A stretch of 64,000 bases of DNA, from positions 15,594,569-15,658,568 of the forward strand of contig CM064429.1 in the NCBI GenBank assembly GCA_032690845.1, written 5' to 3'. The notes beneath the pieces are model-generated. The model made no database searches. It saw nothing but the letters and a program-made list of their open reading frames with translations, and was not told the DNA's origin. Source of the DNA: Eleusine coracana subsp. coracana (Eukaryota > Streptophyta > Magnoliopsida > Poales > Poaceae). A program made the position numbers and the translations under genes. Each line of letters opens with the position of its first letter. Positions within the stretch are counted from its first letter, which is position 1. Below are positions 32,335 to 43,850 of the stretch, in pieces.

Positions 32335-33780
32335 TCAAATTCCTCTGAGCCGATCGGCACAAAGGCTGAGCCGATCGGCGTAGTGGTGTTCTTCCACCAT
32401 TGCGACTTCCTCCACTTCCCTCTGCATTACCATTAACTCTTGTTCAAGTCCTGCTGCCCTGTCATTACTGCATTCTGCAAGTGTTTCCTGATTTTCAAAC
32501 TTAGGGCTACCAAAGCTTCTTCGCATATCAAAATCATCACTAAAATCTCCAAGCACACTAGGATCACCGCTTTCCAAAGTTTCCAAATAGTATGACGTAT
32601 CAAAGTCGCTATCCCGTTCGAAATACTTTTGAATTGGCTTACCCGTTAGTCTAGCAGATCCGCGAACCTCTAGTGTAGTCTCACACTTCCTTGCAGCAGG
32701 TTCTTCGTCTGCACTTGGCAGAGCCGTCAGATCAATAAATTCATCCATCTTCAGGTCGTGCCGATCGGCTCCAGTGTCGCGCCGATCGGCGCAGCTGTCA
32801 TCTTCCATCATATACTCAGCTAACTGCTCTAGATTATGCTCATCGATCACCTTATTCTGCTGCCTTCGTAAAATCTCATCATTAATCTCCTTAGGCGTCC
32901 TCCCTCCAGGAACTGCGTGATAGCCATCATCATATACTAAATCTCTAGGTATGAAAGCTGGATCTTCTGCCAATTGAAGTTCAACCTTTCGTTAAAGATC
33001 TTTAGCACAAAAGAGACACTTGCAACCCTCAATATAGCTGTTCCTATGAGTCTTATTTTCTTGAAAACTTTCCCAATCGGTAAGAACCTTGGGAAAGGAT
33101 TCATCCCTTCTAGCTTGAAGATCCTTCTCCGCATCCTGCTGGTACATAGCTTCTTCGGCTTCCTCTCGCAGCTTGAGTTCATACTTGGCTGCAATGTCAT
33201 GCTCACTATAAAGTCGGCACTTATGGATCGTGAGGGTACTCTCTTCATCTAGCTCTTCCTTCTCTTGCTCAGTCAATGATCTTTCGAAAGATAGGAAATC
33301 CTCATACGACAAGGGCTTAGCAAGATCAAAAAGACTTTCCATGGTATACCGTTGAGAAACTGCTTCACTTTCAATAGGTGCTACAGATTTTTCTTTGCGC
33401 ACCAATACTCTCTTCATCATCTGCCGAAGTTCATTGTCCATCTTCACCTTGTCGGCGTTTCACGCGTCAGCTTCGCTTTTCTTCATGAATTTCTTCCGTA
33501 GATCTGACCAGACGAGAGGATCATCTCGTGTTGGTGTCAACACTTTGTCGACTTCTTCCCAGGACCAATTTGCGGAGGGCTGAGGAAATCCGCCGCCGAG
33601 CTGATCGGCTCCAGAGTTACGCCGATCGACACAAGAGTCGCGCCAATCGGCGCATGAGTCGCGCCGATCGGCGTCGCCTTTGTTTCTGCCTGATGCGCCG
33701 CCTTCCATCGCTTCTGCTCTTAGGGTTTGTTCTGGTGACGGTGTAATACGAGTTGATCCGTGGGTTTGCTGTCCCCGCAT
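32335..33780 (-). pseudogene. Extra ORF of D after pol, unknown function
   Basis: A single frame of 482 codons from ATG 33780 with only two internal stops: TGA at 33462-33460 and TAA at 32994-32992. Segments include WEEVDKVLTPTRDDPLVWSD, a glutamate/lysine-rich helical region (LREEAEEAMYQQD), CKCLFC and an acidic region. Palindromic DNA repeats are read here as xADRRDx heptads (ADRRDSC, ADRHD, ADRL). It sits where Athila elements carry ORF-1/env-like genes but shows no visible similarity to the ORF-1-like protein of family A. No signal peptide or membrane helix is evident. I cannot assign a function. It could be a DNA-binding or structural protein specific to this family. Confidence 0.55.
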
Positions 33781-34026
33781 ATTTGTATCCCTTGATTTCC
33801 AATTGGACTAGGACTCTCTCTCTTATTTGTGGAACTTAACAAGTCTTAAAAAGGCAAGGTCCAAAACCGACTCAAAAACCAAAAAGGACTCTGCCGCGCC
33901 GATTGGTGCAGGGCTGCGCCGATCGGTGCGGTACACTAAATTACCAATTCAGAAAAAGAAAAACTACATAAATCAAAATGCATACAAGCCTTTGTTTTAC
34001 GTCGTTAAGCTTGACCACACGGGATA

Positions 34027-34861
34027 CTAAGCAGTGAAATACACATCAAAAGATTTTAATTCAAATGTGTCGGGTTCTAGGTATACCTTTAGACGTTGTT
34101 CGTTCATCGTGTACTTGTTTCTCTTGCCATCCATTATGATTACCGCTCCCGAAGGTAACACTGTATTCACAAGATAAGGTCCCTCCCATTTGCTTTGCAG
34201 TTTGCCTTTACCGAATAATCTAAATCGCGAATTAAATAGGAGCACCCGATCTCCTTCCTTGAATTCCTTCTTCAAAAGCTTCTTATCGTACCACTTCTTT
34301 GTTTTCTCTTTGTATATGGCTGCATTTTCATATGCACGCAATTGCATCTCTTTTTTTTCATGTCGGCGGCATCAAGATCCAAATTCATTTCCTTTATAGC
34401 CCAATAAGCCTTATGTTCCAATTCCATCGGTAGGTGACACGATTTCCCATAGACGAATTGATATGGTGTCATACCAATCGGTGTCTTGAATGTCGTCCTA
34501 TATGCCCATAATGCTCCATTAAGCTTTGTGGCCCAATCTTTTCCTTTCTTTGTAACAATCTTCTGCAGAATTCCCTTTAATTGCTTATTTGAAGTTTCTG
34601 CTTGTCCATTCGTCTGGGGATGGTAGGCTGTTCCAATTCTATGTTCAACTCCAGATTTGGTTAAAAACCTAGTAAATTCTCCTCCTGTAAAATGGGATCC
34701 TCCAACTGTAATTATTATCCTTGGTACTCCGTACCTAGGAAATATCTGCTCCTGAAGTATACTCCTTCATTCTCTTGTAGTATTAGCCTTGCATGCCATT
34801 GCTTCGACCCACTTGGAGACATAATCAACGGTGACCAATATGTACTCGAAACCATGAGAAT
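34027..34861 (-). pseudogene. Integrase C-terminal half of D, broken
   Basis: Several frames give conserved blocks in order: TPYQFVYGKSCHLPMELEHKAYWAIK (34472 onward) and, after a frameshift near 34350, a block with KKWYDKKLLKKEF, GDRVLLFNSRFRLFGKGKLQ and WEGPYLVNTV, ending in stop at 34027. These are the end of an Athila-type integrase. The segment 34480-34861 contains the rest of the catalytic core in shifted frames with multiple stops. Confidence 0.75.
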
Positions 34862-36313
34862 TTACAAAGGGTCCCATAAATCCATACCCCAGACATCAAA
34901 GATATCGACTTGAAGATTGTACTTAAGAGGCATTGCATTCCTACTGTTAACATTCCCTATTCGTTGGCATTGAGCACATATTGCAACATACCTTTTTGCA
35001 TCTTCATGCATAGTAGGCCAATAGAATCCACTCGCCCATACCTTTGCCTGTGTTCTGAAGTAGCCATAGTGTCCCCCATAATCCGAAGAATGACATTTTG
35101 CCAAAATGCTCGCTCTTTCTTCTCTGGGTACACATCTCCGTACTGCTCCATCTTCGCAATACCTATACAAGTATGGGTCGGCCCATATAAATTTTCTCAT
35201 TTCACTCTTAACTCTTTTCCTTGTGTTCTTCTTCATCAGATCAGTTTGTCCCTTGAAACCTTTGATAATATCCATCATCCAATTCTCTTTATGATCAAAT
35301 GCGGTGAACAACTGCTCTTGTCGCATTTTATCTCTTATCGGCTCAGTTGATGATGATTCAAGACGAGATAAATGATCTGCTACAGAATTTTCTACTCCTT
35401 TCTTATCTCTTATCTCCAAATCAAATTCTTGCAGCATCAATACCCATCGTATTAACCGAGGCTTAGACTCCTTCTTTGAAACCAAGTATCTTATAGCAGC
35501 ATGATCAGTATATACAATCACCTTAGAATTTAGAATGTAGGATCTAAACTTCTCAAAAGCAAATATAACAGCTAACATCTCTTTCTCAGTTGTTGTATAA
35601 TTGATTTGCGCCTCATTTAAAGTTTTGCTAGCATAATAAATAGCATGCACTTTACCTTCCTTCCGTTGTCCAAGAACAGCTCCAACTGCATAGTCACTTC
35701 CATCACACATAATTTCAAAAGGTAAACTCCAATCAGGTGGCTGCATAATGGGTGTAGAGCATAGAGCTTCCTTTAATCTTCTGAAGGCCAAGAGTCTTTC
35801 CTGGTCCATGACAAATTCTGTATCTTGCTTTAACAATTCTGTCAGGGGTTTAGCAATCTTCGAATAATCCTTAACAAATCTGCGATAGAAGTTGGCATGT
35901 CCAAGAAAACTCCTCAAAGTTATAAGATCAGTAGAGGGAGGTAATTTCTCAACTGTAGATACCTTTGCCTTATCAACCTCTATCCCTCTTTTAGATATGA
36001 CATGACCAAGTACTATCCCTTCTATTACCATGAAGTGACACTTCTCCCAATTAAGAACTAAGTTGCGTTCAACACACCTTTTCAAAACCTTCTCCAAATT
36101 CTCCAAACAGCTATCAAAATCAGCACCATGTACGGAGAAGTCATCCATAAATATCTCCATAATATCTTCTATGAATTTAGCGAATATTGCATTCATGCAT
36201 CTTTGAAATGTTGCGAGTGCATTGCAAAGACCAAATGGCATCCTTCTATATGCATATGTCCCAAAAGGGCAAGTAAAAGTAGTTTTGTGCTGATCTTCTG
36301 GTCTTTCAAGCAT
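34862..36313 (-). pseudogene. pol: RT, RNase H and integrase N-terminus of D
   Basis: 483 open codons. RT palm has FGTYAYRRMPFGLCNA and the catalytic FMDD (IFMDDFSVHG), the form typical of Athila elements. The connection is LRSFLGHANFYRRFVKDYS. RNase H has CDGSDYAVGAVLGQ, TTEKEMLAV and YTDHAAIRYL, so its acidic residues are intact. Integrase starts with the H-H-C-C finger (SSDYGGHYG, CAQCQR) and the first core block WGMDL. The frame is lost near 34870. Upstream, RT continues in another frame at 36193-37972, separated by a templated insertion. Confidence 0.88.
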
Positions 36314-37972
36314 GAATTCTTTGCTAACCTTTGAAAGAAACCACTATATCCATCCAAATAACAAAAGTATGAATTCTTTGCTAACCTTTCAAGCATCTCG
36401 TCAACGAACGGAAGAGGATAGTGATCTTTCTTCGTCACTTTGTTCAAACTTCTATAATCTATGCACATTCTCCATCCAGTCACAGTCCTTTGAGGGATCA
36501 ACTCATTGTTCTCATTAGGCACTACTATCAACCCTACTTTCTTGGGTATACAATGCACTGGACTAACCCATTCATTATCAGCAACAGGGTAGATCATACC
36601 TGCATTAAGCAGCTTCAAAATCTCCTTTTTAACCACTGGCTTCATTGATTCCTTCAACCTTCGCATCCCTTCAACCATTGGTTTAGTATTCTCCTCCAAG
36701 TTAATCTTGTGGGTGCAAAATGCGGGGCTGATTCTCTTGATATCATCCAATGTGTAACCAATGGCTTTCTTATACTTTTTGAGCATAGCAAGAAGCCTCT
36801 CTGTTTCTTCTTTCATTAGGGTGTTGTTCACAATAATTGGATATGTCCTATTCTTTCCTAGATATTCATAGCGTAGCTCTTTCAGGAGTTCCTTCTGTTC
36901 CACTTCTGGCGCTTTATCTGGATCCAGCTCCCCGAGAGGTTCAAAATCAGGATTTTCCTGGTTGAGCCGATCGGCGTGAGATTCACGCCGATCGGCGCTG
37001 GCAGTATGCTTGAGCCGATCGGTGCAGACAGTATACTTGTCAGTTCCATGCATCATGTGGTCCAGTGGGTCTCCCATATCCATCCCTGTCTTCTCGTCTT
37101 CCTCTGGGTAGAATTGCTGATGGTAAGAAGGGTCTTGATGAGACGGATCATTAAATTGAAATCGCACTTCTTCCTCTCCCAGGTGTAGCGTAATTTGACC
37201 TTTCCCAGCATCCAGAACAGCTTGTACTAATCTTAAGAATGACCTTCCCAGAATGATATCTTTAACCCCAGTTTCTTTATTGTCTAGAACAAAGTCTACC
37301 GGCATTGTTTTCGAGCCGATCTCAATTTCGACATTCTTGATCACTCCCAGTGGCTTGGTCTTCCTACCATCCGCCATGATCAGCTCAAGTTTAGTCCCCA
37401 TCAGCCGTTGTTGAGTTCCATAAGGCATGCTCATGAATGTATCGTAAGTCATCAAGCTGACACGAGAACCAAAGTCACACAAGGCTTTCAGAAATTTCTT
37501 CCCCGATATCTCACATGGTATGTACGGTTTTTCTTTTTCCTCTTCAGTGAGACCTACAGCATACACACCATATAATCCTTCGTAGGGGGATGGCTCAAAG
37601 CAACTGTCTAGCAATCTCTTCGCTTGTTTCACCTCTGTTCCATCAAGCTCTATATCATCCTTGTAAAGCTTCCCTAAAACTCTCTCAATAATCTCTTGAT
37701 CGAAAACTTCCGACTTGATGCGATTACTTGGGAAATTATACTCAATTCCGGCTTCGGAGGCGTCTTACGGACTGAAGGATCATCTCATATTGAGCAACTC
37801 GAGCGAAAAATCAATGGGAATCCAGTCCATTGGCTCAAATTCGTCAAGTGGTTTGGCATTCGCCAATGTTCTATCCCCCTTTGGTTTAGCGAAGTTCCCT
37901 TCAAATTCCTTCAGGTGGTTGTCCAGAATCGCAGCTTCTATCTTGGTATATCCCTTGCTACTTGACGAAGTC
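36193..37972 (-). pseudogene. pol: Protease and RT N-terminal part of D
   Basis: The open frame begins at the B2 insertion edge (37972), with no own ATG. The retropepsin-like domain reads CDFGSRVSLM (DFGS instead of the DLGA/DSGA form) and LGRSFL. A linker with palindrome-derived ADRRES/HADRL follows, then RT fingers (MRRLKESMKPVVKKEI, GWRMCIDYRSLNKVTKKDHYPLPFVDEML, YLDGYSGF). After this a 33-bp insertion made of nearby sequence (36303-36335) disrupts the frame, and the true RT sequence resumes in another frame at 36313. Confidence 0.82.
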
Positions 37973-38872
37973 TGATGAGTACATCACACTCATGGATACA
38001 CACAACACTCCTCCAACTAATATGAAAGTTCATGTGCATCACCTGAAATTACAGGTGAGATCGTTTCTAATGTTTTTATTATGTGGTTTTGAGAATAGAT
38101 TGCTACCTAATGAATTAATTGTTGTTAGAAACCATGGAGATGATGATGAGATAGCTGGGGAGGTGATTGGAGACGTGATGGGCCAGCAAGGACGTCCAAG
38201 CCAAGGTGGAGGCCAAATCAAAACCGACTTCGAGTCTGTTTCGGAGCCCAGGACCAGTCTGCACTAAAACGGACGCCCAGGATGCATACGGACTCGGATT
38301 TGGACGTTATATATATGCCTGGAAAGATAACGAAAAGAACTTTCCAACCCAACCAGTCCCATGTCAAAATTCATCCCAAGCCGTCGGCAATCGCTGAAAC
38401 AAATCTACTTCCAGAATCTGTCCTGGTGCTGCGACACCGTAATCGGTCTTTGGGCCATGTATCGAGTTGAGCCCACTTAGGACTGCGTCCAGGGGGTCTT
38501 GCACGACCCTAGGGTCCTCATATACAGCCGCCGCCTCTTCATTAGGGTTTGGGTTTTGCTTAGATTATTCTGTTGATAACAGTTTTGCTGTTTGATCGGT
38601 TTGTGAGATTCCAACTTGTGAGATTCATCGTATACTTGCAAATTTGGTTGCATTCTTCTTTGTTCTTGCTTGTGTTCTTGATTTGCAGGTAAGAATAAGC
38701 CTTCTCGGTGAGGTCGATCGTTCTTGAACGGTTGATAACCAGAGGAGACGTTGTGCTGCGATTGCGGGGTTCAGAACGTGTCGTTCGGAAGCCGGATCGG
38801 TTTGTGTATCGCTTCCGTCTTAATCAAGATTATCAAAACCTACCGGAAGATCGGGAACCCTTGTTTACATCA
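37973..38872 (+). repeat. 5' LTR of B2
   Basis: 900 bp, TGATGAGTACATC...TTTACATCA. Related to the B1 LTR but clearly diverged. Confidence 0.92.
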
Positions 38873-38874
38873 AG

Positions 38875-38886
38875 TGGTATCAGAGC
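38875..38886 (+). other. Primer-binding site of B2, initiator tRNA-Met type
   Basis: TGGTATCAGAGC, two bases after the LTR. Confidence 0.9.
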
Positions 38887-39896
38887 TTCAGGTATACCGT
38901 TAGGTTCGCCTTTATCCTCGTTTATTTGTTCTATCCTATAGTCCAGAAAATTGCCCCACAAAAATATCATTTCGTCGTGTTTCCGCTGTCCTATACCCCA
39001 TTGTGACTTGCAAATTTTTATTTTAGATTGCTTCTCTGAATTTTAGTCCCTATAAAGTCATTGTGTTGCTGGTCTAGTGCTTGTTCTTTGGTCTTGTTTG
39101 AGTCGTGCATATCCTTGTCATAGACAAACAAGGGAAAAAAAATCAGTGTTGCACATGTTGAAATAATAGTATTGCTGGAATTGTGTGCACTAAATATTTC
39201 TTTAACATCTAGCCTTCTACTTCCGTGTGCAAAAGAAAATTAGAGTGCTCTGTTGCTATCTCATTGTGATCAAAAGCCAACCAATTAGTGCTTGATCTTG
39301 TTATAGAAGTTTGTTTTAGTTGTGCTATTACAAGAATCCTTTTGCTGCACTTGTAGTAAGAAAAAAAAAATTCTGGGGTTCCATTGATTGTAAAACTTGT
39401 AATACCTTGCTGCAGTTCTGATTCTCAAGAAAAGAAAAGAAAAAGACAAAAGTGCACGAGAGAAAAAGCCGCACAAAAAAAAAGGAAGTAGAAAAAAGAA
39501 AAGATACAAATTCAGAATTGCTTGCATCCTTTGTGTCCTTTGTTGAGTCATTTGCTTGCTTGCTTACATTAGGTCCGAGACAAGTTTAGGCCAGTGACAT
39601 AGACTAGCTTGGGAATATTATTCAGTTTTGCGACTTCTGAATTGAAATTTTGCTAATCCTTGCTACCTAATATTGCCTATCCAAGCTCCATATATTTCCT
39701 TCTGAACAGGCACAATTTTTTTTGACTCTCGCAATCATCAGTTCACACTCTCCAAGGTATCCTTTGCTTGTTGTAATTAAGAACTTTGTAAGAGCTTGAT
39801 AAGATGCTTCCCTTTGCTTGTTGAGAGTTTACACTATGATCACATAGTAGTGATAGGAAAATATACTTCCGTGTGTTTTCTAGTTTGCTACTAACA
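38887..39896 (+). other. Untranslated leader of B2
   Basis: 1.0 kb without a supported ORF, with A runs and pyrimidine-rich stretches as in the B1 leader. Confidence 0.6.
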
Positions 39897-41687
39897 ATGA
39901 CAGGTTACGCCACTCATGGTGATGATTCAACGTCGTCTAATGAGAACAATATGAGTGATGTAGTACAAAGAGTGCCCAGTCCTCAAATGGAGAAGGTAGA
40001 GCAAAATCAATTGAACAATTTATTTCAGACTCACTTTGTTGTCAAGGATTGACTTTGTCGTGTTATCATTGATGGAGAGAGTAGCCGCAACATCGCAAGT
40101 TTAGAATTAGTAGAGAAGCTTGGATTGACAATACAGCCACACCCATGTCCATACTACATCCAATGGGTAAATTCTTTTGGTAAGATAAAGGTAGATAAAA
40201 TTACACGCATTGAATTTTTTATTGGTTCTTATAAGGATAGTGCAGAATTTGATATAGTACCTATGCAAGCATGTCATTTGTTATTGAGTAAACCTTGCTT
40301 TATTACAAATAATGCTTCGCACAATACCATTATAAATAGCTACTCATTTAAATACAATGGTAGAAGAGTTACTCTTAAACCTATGACCGCTGCTGAAATT
40401 CTAGAAGAGGATCACCAAAGGCTTGAAAGGAGAAAGAATGAACCATTTAGAAAAGAATGGACTGTTTCAAATGTTGCAACACTTATATCAAAATCTGAAT
40501 TAGATGATGAACATATTTCCTTGCCTATTGTTGCAACTAATACATTTCAGGTTCTACACAAAGAAGAGGATAGTGAGAAAGATGAAGAACATGTCGTTGC
40601 TTCAGGTAAGAGCTTTCTTGATGTGATGAATTGTTCCAACAATCTTGTTGTATTGGAACCTTGTCTTGATTTGCCTTTGCCACAAGTTGATTTATCTACT
40701 GATCCTTGTGATAAATAGGAGTTGTGTGCCACTGCTTCACTTATATCTTTGCCACAACAAATGAATAAGCTTGATGTTTTTGCTTATGATTCACCTACTA
40801 GTGCTGAAATAAAACATTTGATTTTAATAACATGTGAAAAGGATGAGCAGAAAATATTGTCTTCTCTAAATACTTTGGGTTATATTGAATTTGATGTTCT
40901 TTGTGATCTAAATACCGTGGAGAAGCAAATCTTTTCTCAAACTGAATTGTCTTTACTAACAAGAAACAAATTTTATGCTATAGGAAACTATGATCATAGA
41001 GGTGTATTTATGGTGCATAAAGTTGATATTTGCTCAAACATGAATACTCCTTGTGTTGTACAACCAAATGATGAACTAGAAAACTGCAATAACAATTGCC
41101 ATGTCATGTCATGTTTTTCTAGTGTTTTTAAGATCACACATTTTCCATCTTGTCATAAGAGTGAGAATGACGTTCATATTGTTGAGCCAGTTTTCAAAGA
41201 GGTCATTAATTTGCATGGCATGCCTTCTATTATGGTTTCATAGTGTGATGATAATTTTCATAACACATATAAACACGAGGTGCATTCCAAGTTTGGGAAT
41301 AGTTCTATATTTTATATTTCAGATTTGAGACCACTATTGGGAGAAAGAGATGGGATCGAGTCGAGGACGTCTCTAATTCAAAAGGGGGAGAATGATGAGT
41401 ACATCACACTCATGGATACACACAACACTCCTCCAACTAAGATGAAAGTTCATGTGCATCACCTGAAATTACAGGTGAGATCGTTTCTAATGTTTTTATT
41501 ATGTGGTTTTGAGAATAGATTGCTACCTAATGAATTAATTGTTGTTAGAAACCATGGAGATGATGATGAGATAGCTGGGGAGGTGATTGGAGACGTGATG
41601 GGCCAGCAAGGACGTCCAACCCAAGGTGGAGGCCCAATCAAAACCGACTTCGAGTCTGTTTCGGAGCCCAGCAGAAGTCTGCACTAA
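39897..41687 (+). pseudogene. Fused gag-stub/protease/integrase-end ORF of B2
   Basis: One reading frame of 597 codons with only three stops (TGA 40050-40052, TAG 40716-40718, TAG 41241-41243). It starts MTGYATHGDD, 42 codons before the junction to NLFQTHF, which corresponds to sequence just before the B1 protease; gag is otherwise deleted. The protease segment reads VIIDGESSRN and VPMQACHLLLSK. A unique region of about 170 codons follows, then an integrase piece (ITHFPSCHK, INLHGMPSIMVS) and the NISDL-type end running into the 3' LTR (to 41687). RT, RNase H and most of integrase are missing. The third stop is a histidine codon in the B3 relative, so the fusion predates this copy's decay. Confidence 0.75.
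41380..41392 (+). other. Polypurine tract of B2
   Basis: AAAAGGGGGAGAA directly before the 3' LTR start at 41393. The same tract appears inverted at 22540-22552 in B3. Confidence 0.88.
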
Positions 41688-42155
41688 AACGGACGCCCAG
41701 GACGCATACGGACTCGGATTTAGACGTTCTATATATGCCTGGAAAGATAACGAAAAAAACTTTCCAACCCAACCAGTCCCATGTCAAAATTCGTCCCGAG
41801 CCGTTGGAAATCGCCAAAACAAATCTACTTCCGGAATCTGTCCTGGTGCTGCGACACCGTAATCGGTCTTTGGGCCATGTATCGAGTTGAGCCCGCTTAG
41901 GGCTGCGTCCAGGGGGTCTTGCACGACCCTAGGGTCATCACAGCCGCCGCCTCTTCATTAGGGTTTGGGTTTTGCTTAGATTATTCTGTTGATAACAGTT
42001 TCACTGTTTGATCGGTTTGTGAGACCCCAACTTATGAGATTCATCGTATACTTGCAAATTTGGTTGCATTCTTCTTTGTTCTTGCTTGTGTTCTTGATTT
42101 GCAGGTAAGGATAAGCCTTCTCGGCGAGGTCAATCGATCTTGAACGGTTGATAAC
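41393..42155 (+). repeat. 3' LTR of B2, left part
   Basis: Matches the 5' LTR until the A3 insertion. It ends with the ATAAC duplication at 42151-42155 and continues at 51552. A short deletion removes TATA of the motif CATATACAGCC, present in the 5' LTR near 38520, so this LTR has lost its TATA-like element. Confidence 0.9.
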
Positions 42156-43704
42156 TGTTGACGGCTGTTAAGTACCATTTTTAACCGTCAACTATACTCA
42201 AATAAAGGAGAATTTGGCATTTCATACACGCATGCTTTATCACAATAATATAGTTCCACTTGTACTTGGAGAACTTTGTGCATGCAGGAGGAAATGTGAA
42301 GGAAACACCTCAAAAGGCAAGAAAACACACTTTCGACCAATCAGAGAGTGCCACATGGACGTCACACGGATTGAAGGGCCCATTTTCAGCACTTAACCGA
42401 CGTAACTCCCTGTAATACCGCGCAAACTGACGTCAGGGCCCACAGGACAGCCACCGGGAGAAAGCACAGGCCAGGAGGGGCCACCCCCAGGTCGGCCGAC
42501 CTGGTCAGGTCGGCCGACCCGGCCGGGCGCCCTCTCCGCCTGGGCTTCCACGTGTTGGCTACTCCGCGACTCCTGATGACGGTTTGAGATGCCTTCCGTG
42601 GCGGTTACGCTCCCTTGCCGACCTATTGAGGCTATAAATAGGAGGGTGTGCCTTCACACTCAACACACACCACAAGAAGCATTTCTCTCTTGCTAGTAGT
42701 AGTTCTTGGAGTTTTAGTGGAGTTAGGCTGAGTCTAGAGCTCTCTAGTCCCAAGTCTTCACTTGGAATTGGTATGGCTCTTGTATCTTTTCCCTTTTGTA
42801 AGACTTTGCTCTTATCAATATATATATCTTTTCTATATAGTTGTGCTTGGGTCATGAGTTTCTTGTTTGATATTGTGATCCATATATGTGATAGTATAGT
42901 CTACTTGTGTGATAGTAGTTTATATTTATTATACTACTATTGTCATGCTAGTTATATACCGTCACTATAGTCTAGTTTATATGTTATAGTCTCTATGCTT
43001 AGTTTAGCTGATAAAGTATAGCATGGGTTTGGTGATCGTATTCGTACGGTAGCTCTGCCTCGTTAATAGTAATCGCGGAGGGGCAGAGTGCTCTTTGGTC
43101 ATGCAAGTATGGTACTTGGGTGACTGATTTGCATCAATTATTCGTTAGTCTACTGGTTCGTTGAGGTAGGCGGCAGGTGGTGACAGCCCTGTCCGTCCTT
43201 TGAAATCCTCCCCGCTAGGCTAGTGCGTAGGCTCTTGGCGGAAGTCGCCTGTGGATGCAGGGGTAAGTCCGTGCCTGAAGTGCTATACTATTGACTGCTG
43301 AACCTGAGTGTGGGTCTGTATGTATTCTACTTAGGCTATGCAACTGTATAGGAATGTATAGTAGGAGTAGCTTAGCCTAGTCTTTCCTCCACTAGACTTT
43401 ATTTATTTAGTAGGAATCTTCTGTGTGTGTCACACTACCCGGTTATTATCATGTACCCGCCTGTCTTGGTTAAGATATCCTTGCTAATTGTTAACATGAT
43501 CTTATATGTTAGTAACGCTTCTTGATCATAACCTTCCTTTGGGATAAACAAATACGATACCCTGAATACTTCCGGGTGAAATGCTACAGCGGTATTCTCC
43601 GTGCGCTTGCGGATTTTACCTACTTGACTCTGGGACATATTAGTGAACCGTTTCTGGCCCCGTGCCGGGAATGATTTATTAATATGGCTTAGCAAAAGTC
43701 AACA
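42156..43704 (+). repeat. 5' LTR of A3
   Basis: 1549 bp, TGTTGACGGC...GTCAACA. U3 carries GTCGGCCGAC at 42491-42500 and 42509-42518 and TATAAATA at 42633-42640. Near the 3' end a degenerate copy of the primer site (TGGCCCCGTGCCGGGAA) precedes the last 35 bp. Confidence 0.95.
42491..42640 (+). promoter_or_regulatory. LTR promoter of A3: paired palindromes and TATA box
   Basis: Two GTCGGCCGAC palindromes with centres 18 bp apart lie 115 bp before TATAAATA (42633-42640). A CACACTCAACACACACC stretch follows the TATA box. The G LTR has the same geometry. Confidence 0.65.
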
Positions 43705-43712
43705 AGCATTTC

Positions 43713-43730
43713 TGGCGCCGTTGCCGGGGA
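43713..43730 (+). other. tRNA-Asp primer-binding site (A3)
   Basis: TGGCGCCGTTGCCGGGGA, complementary to the 3' end of plant tRNA-Asp(GUC), eight bases after the LTR. Confidence 0.93.
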
Positions 43731-43850
43731 AGGCGTATGATTTAAGAAAAATTACTAATGTATATAGTAGTGTTGCAATTATTAAGGCTATCTCCTAGGC
43801 AGGCTAACCTTGCTTTGTTTTCTGCATTTTGTATGAAAACAGGGTAGTGT

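Noticed and set aside
32335..33780. Protein-level heptad repeat (ADRRD) as the reason for the palindromes in D
   Set aside because: The same DNA motif occurs in LTRs and the 3' noncoding region and is read in another frame in gag, so a protein repeat cannot be the sole cause.
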